64,000 nt of DNA from Jaapia argillacea MUCL 33604 (Eukaryota > Basidiomycota > Agaricomycetes > Jaapiales > Jaapiaceae): the NCBI GenBank assembly GCA_000697665.1, contig KL197716.1, forward strand, positions 1,320,214 to 1,384,213, in the 5' to 3' direction. A model generated the notes under the pieces. That model did not search any database. It saw only the letters and a list, made by a program, of their open reading frames with translations, and had not been told where the DNA came from. The number at the start of each line of letters is the position of its first letter. The first letter of the stretch is position 1. Below, piece after piece: positions 59,269-64,000 of this stretch. A program made the position numbers and the translations under genes.

Positions 59269-60896
59269 GAACAAGAATTCCCCCTTGCAGTCCTCTGCCC
59301 GGTCACTCTGCCATGCGGGCGTGTTATTCCCAACAGACTCGTCAAGGTAAGCAACCCACTCCTTTCAAGCACTAGACACTATATAATCTTCTCTAAACAT
59401 TCTAGGCCGCTATGTATGAGCACGGCTCAACACTTCTAGGCGAGCCTCCAAATGAGTTCTATCATTCGCTATATACCCGCTCGTCAAAGGGACGTTGGGG
59501 AATGATCATCACTGGGAATGTACAAGTCTCGTCGACGCATCTGACACTGGATCGGGATATGGTCGTTCCCACATCGCTCACGTCCCAAACGACGGAATCG
59601 TTCAAATCTTTGGCAGCTGCAATACACTCAAGTTCGCCAGATACCCTGGCTATCATGCAACTCTCCCATGTGGGAAGACAGTCACCCAACGTCCTTGGAG
59701 GACGTTTCCCTTTCCTGCCGCCTCTAGCGCCAAGTGCAGTTCAGTTGGGTAGCACAAATCGACGTTCCTCCCCGGTTGGCCAACTGGTGTACAACTGTCT
59801 GTTCCAAACTCCTCGCCAAATGTCAACGGAAGATGTCGACAATGTAGTCATTGAGTTTGTACGAGGTGCAAAGTTGGCAGCCGAGAGCGGCTTTAATGGT
59901 GTGGAATTGCATGCATGGATGTAAGTTCTGTATTTTCACCATTCATATCCGAAACTGACCGATTGACAGAATAGATTTGTTGGCTCAGTTCATATCTCCA
60001 AAGGTCTCATCATCTGGGTTCGTCATGCTACGACCCACGACTCCATTTTTGACACAGGCGAACAAGCGATCTGACGAGTACTCGTTGGGGGACGCCCTAC
60101 ACCTCTTGCGTCGGATCGTGTCGTCAATCTGCGTCGTGGTTCCACCTACATTCGCCATCGCCGCAGACTACGCCGATGATGACAGTGGGGCCAACAACGA
60201 GAAAGGATGTAGGCGTGCGACGCCCTCAAGGGAAGAAACGCGCGGAGATCGCTTCATGGGGGACGGTAGACTTTAACGAAATTAGTGGAGGGGACTCCGA
60301 GAATCCCAGTATGACTCCTCATCCTCACCGCTCTATCCGACCTACTAACTCCCCTATTCCACAGAATTCATGGAAGCGGGTTCATCACCTCCATCCAATC
60401 GTCAATCTCTCTTTTCCAAATTCTCAAAACAAGCCATGAGCGTTTTACCGACGCATGCAGAGACAGACTCGACCACCCTTCCTTCCGATACCCGACCACC
60501 TCATCCTTCTAACAGGTGGGTTGACTTCATACGAACAATCCGCATTTGCCTCGAAAGAAACCACGCCCGTCTCCTCGGAATCGGACGTCTCTCAATACTT
60601 TATCCCGAATTACCCCGCCTCCTCTCGATTCGGTCCTCATCGACATCCCCTCACCGAGTTTCGAGTCTAGGTTCCTCGATCGAGCGTGGAGACGGTTGGA
60701 CAGGATTCTCGGGATGCTGAGGTTGATTGGTGCTGGGTTAGGCATGGCGTGGTATGTCGTGATGACGAGACGTATGGTAGAGGATCAGGGTGAAGGTGGT
60801 GATCTTGGAGGTGTGGATGCTGTAGTGAAGATGTGGTTATGGACGACTCCTTCCGTGAAGCGAAGTATGGGGTGGGGATATGGACGCGGACGTTGA
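59269..60896 (+). pseudogene. Broken OYE-type NADH:flavin oxidoreductase
   Basis: Similarity to Old Yellow Enzyme-like flavin oxidoreductases runs through the region but jumps between frames. Pieces are VTLPCGRVIPNRLVK, AAMYEHGSTLLGEPP, then RWGMIITGNVQVSSTHLTLD, AIMQLSHVGRQSPNVLGG and AAESGFNGVELHA. After an intron come DLLAQFISPK, ANKRSDEYS, VVPPTFAIAADYADDDSGAN, ASWGTVDFNEISGGDSENP, FMEAGSSPPSNRQSLFSKFS, LILLTGGLTSYEQ, RNHARLLGIGRLSILYPELP and MLRLIGAGLGMAWYVVMTRR. At least four frame changes are needed outside introns. The start codon is out of frame with the first block, and the conserved HAAHGYLL is changed to HAWIIDLL. It is a host gene in decay, yet the blocks are well kept, so inactivation is fairly recent. 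Confidence 0.75.
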
Positions 60897-62093
60897 TCTC
60901 CTTAATCGTCGTTTGCTTCTCTGTTGCATATGTCGTATTTTGATGGGGTTTCCGTCATACGATGGAACGATAAATTGTCGCCCTCTTCTCGCCCCGCCAG
61001 TCAAGAGCGAAAGTGATTCAAATGCCGAAAACTAGTTGCGCGGCGTGTTTGAATGTTTCCAAAGTGAAAGAGCCGGAGGAACGATAAGGATTGGTCGTGC
61101 CGAGGGACTGCCACAAGGCATCCGAAGCGGGTCGACAACTGCCTGGTCTTCCGTCAGAGTCCTCTAGTCCTAGAATTTGGTTCGATTCACCAGAGCAACA
61201 CCCCACGTTATGCATGGCTGGACCAACACCGACAAACTATCCAAAAGCTCGCTCCGCAGGCACCCTCCCTCCTCTCAAGTTCGAAAGCATCACATCTCAT
61301 ACTCTCCATCCATTCCTTCTTCAACTTTTCGTTCCAACAAACTCCTGTCGTTCAATACTAGTTCCACATCGATTGAGGCACCCCTCGTCTCCCCTGCTCC
61401 CATTTTGAAAAACTATCCTCCATTCACATCCATCTCACACACGCCGAGGCGGCCACAACTGAAGCCAAGAGCGTCATTCGCCCAAATCACGATAGGGATA
61501 GACGCATCATCACCTCATCTTCGATGAGGAGTTGAGGGTGAAACCTAAGGACGAGCATAGGGGTCGATTTCGGAGGGCGACACGCATCCCGTCTAGATGC
61601 TGCCATGGGACTGCAAGAGGATTATCGAAGCAATGGGTCACTCTACGGCGAGTTTCAGCAAAAGCGCCCCAAGACGACGCAGCAACAAGACGAACCCACG
61701 AGCCGTTGATCCCCCATCTACGTCCGTCTTTCGTGCTTCCTCGCTCTCAACCACCCTCTAGCCTCACCTGCGCGCCATCAACCTTTCCATCTGCGTGACC
61801 TCAGGGAACTTCTTGTGTATTCGATGAGGCGTAACATCGCTCCTCGGTTTGGAAACGGTTAGGGATGAGAGGTGTTGCGTGAGTGACAGGGAAGAAAGTC
61901 GACCATGGACTGAATTGGAAGATGGCGTTGGTTGGCACTTGGGGCCCTACGTTTTGCTAACGATTTGGCTTTCGAATTATGCTGGTGAAATCCAAGAAGT
62001 CTTTGATTGGCGTCGAGCACGTCGGTTTCTCGATCGACCAACGTCAATGCTCACACCAACCTCCAACGTTCACCCTATTTCAAAGCGATCTTC
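60897..62093. other. Unresolved stretch with plus-strand ORF 61213-61527
   Basis: The longest plausible plus frame starts at an ATG near 61213 (MHGWTNTDKLSKSSLRRHPP) and is Ser/Pro-rich for about 100 codons. Neighbouring frames (61532-61798) might continue it through an intron but stay unlike any family I know. It may be another decayed gene. Confidence 0.3.
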
Positions 62094-62960
62094 AATATAA
62101 CTCCCCACTCCCAGTTCTTCGTCCGGTTCATCGTCCACGATGGTGTTGAGATAATTGCTTGCGGTGACGGCAGTTCTTAGTTTCGGAGTGATGATGCGTA
62201 AAATTCTGGCAGTGGAGGGGTTCGAGACATTCTCCGAGTAGTTGCGGACCCATCCAGGATGTTGAGCGGAGAGGGTGTAGTAGGGAGGGTCGAGTGATAC
62301 ATCGTTCGGTTGCCCACTCCACTGAGCTATCGGCGCGATTCGCTCAAAACCTCGTTTCCACAGTAAATGCGCTTTGGATCATCTTCGGCGACTGAATGGA
62401 AACGGAATCCCGTCAGGACAGCGCCGAGATCGTGTTGTGCCACCAATGCCTTATCGGAAATGGGGAGGAGCGTCGGCGCGACTGGTAAAGACGTTGGGGA
62501 AGGGGGAAGACGGATATAAGGATCGAATGGACGGAGAAAGTGACCGTGTTGCGGGGATAAGTCAGAATCGAATTAAAAGAACACGCATATACGCACCTAG
62601 ATGGTAGCCATGCATCAAAGTTCCTTCCTGCTCATCAGAATCTCCTGGCTGCACAACCGACCATCGCAGGATGACTCGGCGATCCTGAATTACATCTGGT
62701 AATCATCTGGCAGCGTCCGGTGCCGGGGATGTGGATAATCCCAGGTGGGCAAAACGGTATGGTGAAGGGATATCGTCTCCGTCAGCGGATAGAGAGCGTC
62801 GGGTGGTCCATAGGGGTGGGTGAAATGATGGTGGGTGGTTCGAAAGTGAAGACGTTTCTAGTACGGAACCTGGGACACTAAATACGAGTATCAGGAAAGG
62901 GACGGAAGGGATAAAGAGCCGGCACTTACTTTAGTGATGCCCTTATTTAACTGCTACAAA
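62094..62960 (-). pseudogene. Broken gene of unknown family
   Basis: Minus-strand segments look like real protein: SLSADGDDIPSPYRFAHLGL, then PDVIQDRRVILRWSVVQPGD, EGTLMHGYHL, DPYIRLPPSPTSLPVAPTLL, HDLGAVLTGFRFHS, LDPPYYTLSAQHPGWVRNYS, STARILRIITPKLRTAVTAS and NYLNTIVDDEPDEELGVGSY, closing EDRFEIG and TGA at about 62094. Between the first two there is an in-frame TGA (about 62696). After GYHL a GTGCGT donor is followed by no AG acceptor before the next coding block. A frame change lies near 62330. I do not recognise the family. The gene looks inactivated, next to the broken flavin oxidoreductase. Confidence 0.5.
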
Positions 62961-63262
62961 ACTCGACCTATCGGTGATCATACGGAATGGCCCTGTTCAA
63001 TGGATGATTGTGGGGGCGAGGATCCGCGAATAGTTGAGAGCTAGGTCAGAGACCAAGGGGAGCCAATCGAATACAGTGTGGCAGCAAAGACAGTCGATCC
63101 CTTTGGTTCAAGTTTCAACGTTGAGAGGGAAGAAGTTGCACGTGCAGCTGGCACGAGGCGGTGCAACGACTCCGCTCATATCTCATTGTCGTTTCCACCC
63201 ATCCGGCGCCTCTGTCGACATCGAACCTTCACTCCATCTCATTGATCTATCTGCCGCCGAAT
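62961..63262. promoter_or_regulatory. Upstream region of the GTPase gene
   Basis: About 300 bp without coding sequence of its own, C/T-rich just before the ATG at 63263. Confidence 0.35.
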
Positions 63263-64000
63263 ATGTCTGATATTCAAGAAGTTTCTCGAGTCGTCGACGC
63301 CGATGACGATAGCACCCCCGAAGTTGGCTATGGGGAAGTCATCGATATCATGGCGCTTCGAGCCAGCTGCCCTCAGTTCCGAATCCTTATCATCGGGAAG
63401 GCCAACGCAGGGAAGACGACGATTCTCCACAAGGTGTGCAATGCAACACCCAAGACGAAGCCGATCGTCTATGATCAGCACGGAAATGAGGTACATTTCT
63501 ACTTCGGGGTTGGCGAACTGACAGTGCTGACAGTCTCTCAGTTGACCACGAAGAAAGGTTTCTTCCGAAAAGCAGTTTCTGCATTCGAGAAGCCGACTGC
63601 ACAGGTACGCAAGGCATCCGATTAAGCAGTCCGTGGATCGGGTAAATTCTCCCTCGTCACTTCTGTAGCGGGGAGAGCACGACATCGAGCACCAAATCAC
63701 GTATCCTGGAAGTCACTTCATATTCCATGACTCACGTGGGTTTGAGTCAGGATCGGTAGAAGAGATGCAGACTGTCCGGAACTTCCTGAAGGAGCGGTCT
63801 GATCGTGAGCTACTGAAGGACAAAGTGCACGCAATTTGGTATGGATATTCCGAGAACTCTACTATTTCTCTGCAACTGTATTACAGGTACTGTGTTCCGA
63901 TGGATGACCCCCGACCACTTTCACCTCCAGAACTGAGCTTTTTCAAGGAAGGAACATGGGGAGGTAAGCTTGGTATGCTTGCATAAGGTAATGTCAGACT
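63263..64000 (+). CDS. Basidiomycete P-loop GTPase (G-domain protein), 3' end missing
   Basis: The ATG at 63263 gives MSDIQEVSRVVDADDDSTPE, then QFRILIIGKANAGKTTILHK, with the P-loop GKANAGKT, and VCNATPKTKPIVYDQHGNE. After introns (about 63490-63536, 63605-63668, 63840-63886) come HDIEHQITYPGSHFIFHDSR, with the DSRG of the G3 box (followed by GFESG), then EMQTVRNFLKERSDRELLKD, VHAIW and YCVPMDDPRPLSPPELSFF. This order matches a GTPase family that is multicopy in Agaricomycetes and related to the AIG1/septin-like TRAFAC class. The NKxD box (usually TKFDAL) lies beyond the window. Its function is not known. Confidence 0.85.

Noticed and set aside
1-64000. CRISPR arrays, operons, bacterial insertion sequences, retrovirus-like or LTR elements
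   Set aside because: None seen on reading; the intron-rich genes and layout are plainly fungal nuclear DNA.

Overview
The window is nuclear DNA of a basidiomycete fungus, most likely an Agaricomycete. Nearly all genes are cut by short introns of about 45-75 bp with GTxxGT-type donors, and genes lie on both strands without operons. Several proteins are types typical of mushroom-forming fungi: an F-box protein with zinc-finger-like cysteines, a BTB protein, an MLKL-NTD-like protein, RTA1-type membrane proteins and a P-loop GTPase. I cannot name the species. All coordinates come from reading the sequence; exon limits are inferred from splice consensus and remembered family similarity.

0-23 kb: the 3' part of NCS2/CTU2 (tRNA thiolation), a BTB/POZ gene on the minus strand with an in-frame TAG at a conserved Trp position, a decayed MLKL-NTD-like copy (4.8-6.5 kb), RAE1/GLE2 (mRNA export), a zinc-free quinone-oxidoreductase-like MDR protein, ERG3 (sterol C-5 desaturase), a small secreted cysteine-rich protein, VPS51 (GARP tethering) and an apparently whole MLKL-NTD/pseudokinase-like gene (19.0-22.3 kb), the paralogue of the decayed copy.

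22-38 kb: a double-DUF427 protein, an F-box protein, a membrane-anchored TKL-like kinase, a periplasmic-binding-protein-fold (Ca3427-like) protein, a basidiomycete F-box-like protein, and IWS1/SPN1 (transcription elongation), whose first coding exon is only the ATG.

38-47 kb: a tandem segmental duplication. Each unit ends in an RTA1-domain membrane protein gene. The two RTA1 genes are almost identical while the upstream parts of the units have diverged, which suggests gene conversion. Unit 2 carries a 1.03 kb insertion with terminal inverted repeats and TA flanks; the matching site in unit 1 is empty.

46-64 kb: a disordered, Lys-rich nuclear-type protein is divergent from a DSS1-like mitochondrial RNase II across about 185 bp. 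Then come ERG11/CYP51, VMA9 (V-ATPase subunit e), HEN1 (small-RNA 2'-O-methyltransferase) and a BSD2/Ndfip protein. A decay zone follows (59-63 kb) with a broken OYE-type flavin oxidoreductase and a second broken unknown gene. The window ends inside a P-loop GTPase gene.

Most recognised genes are housekeeping genes (tRNA modification, RNA export and turnover, sterol synthesis, vesicle tethering). Between them sit lineage-specific genes (MLKL-like, BTB, kinase, RTA1, secreted cysteine-rich) that are duplicated or decaying. The least ordinary items are the MLKL-like gene with its dead paralogue, the TAG-for-Trp BTB gene, and the RTA1 duplication with its datable insertion.
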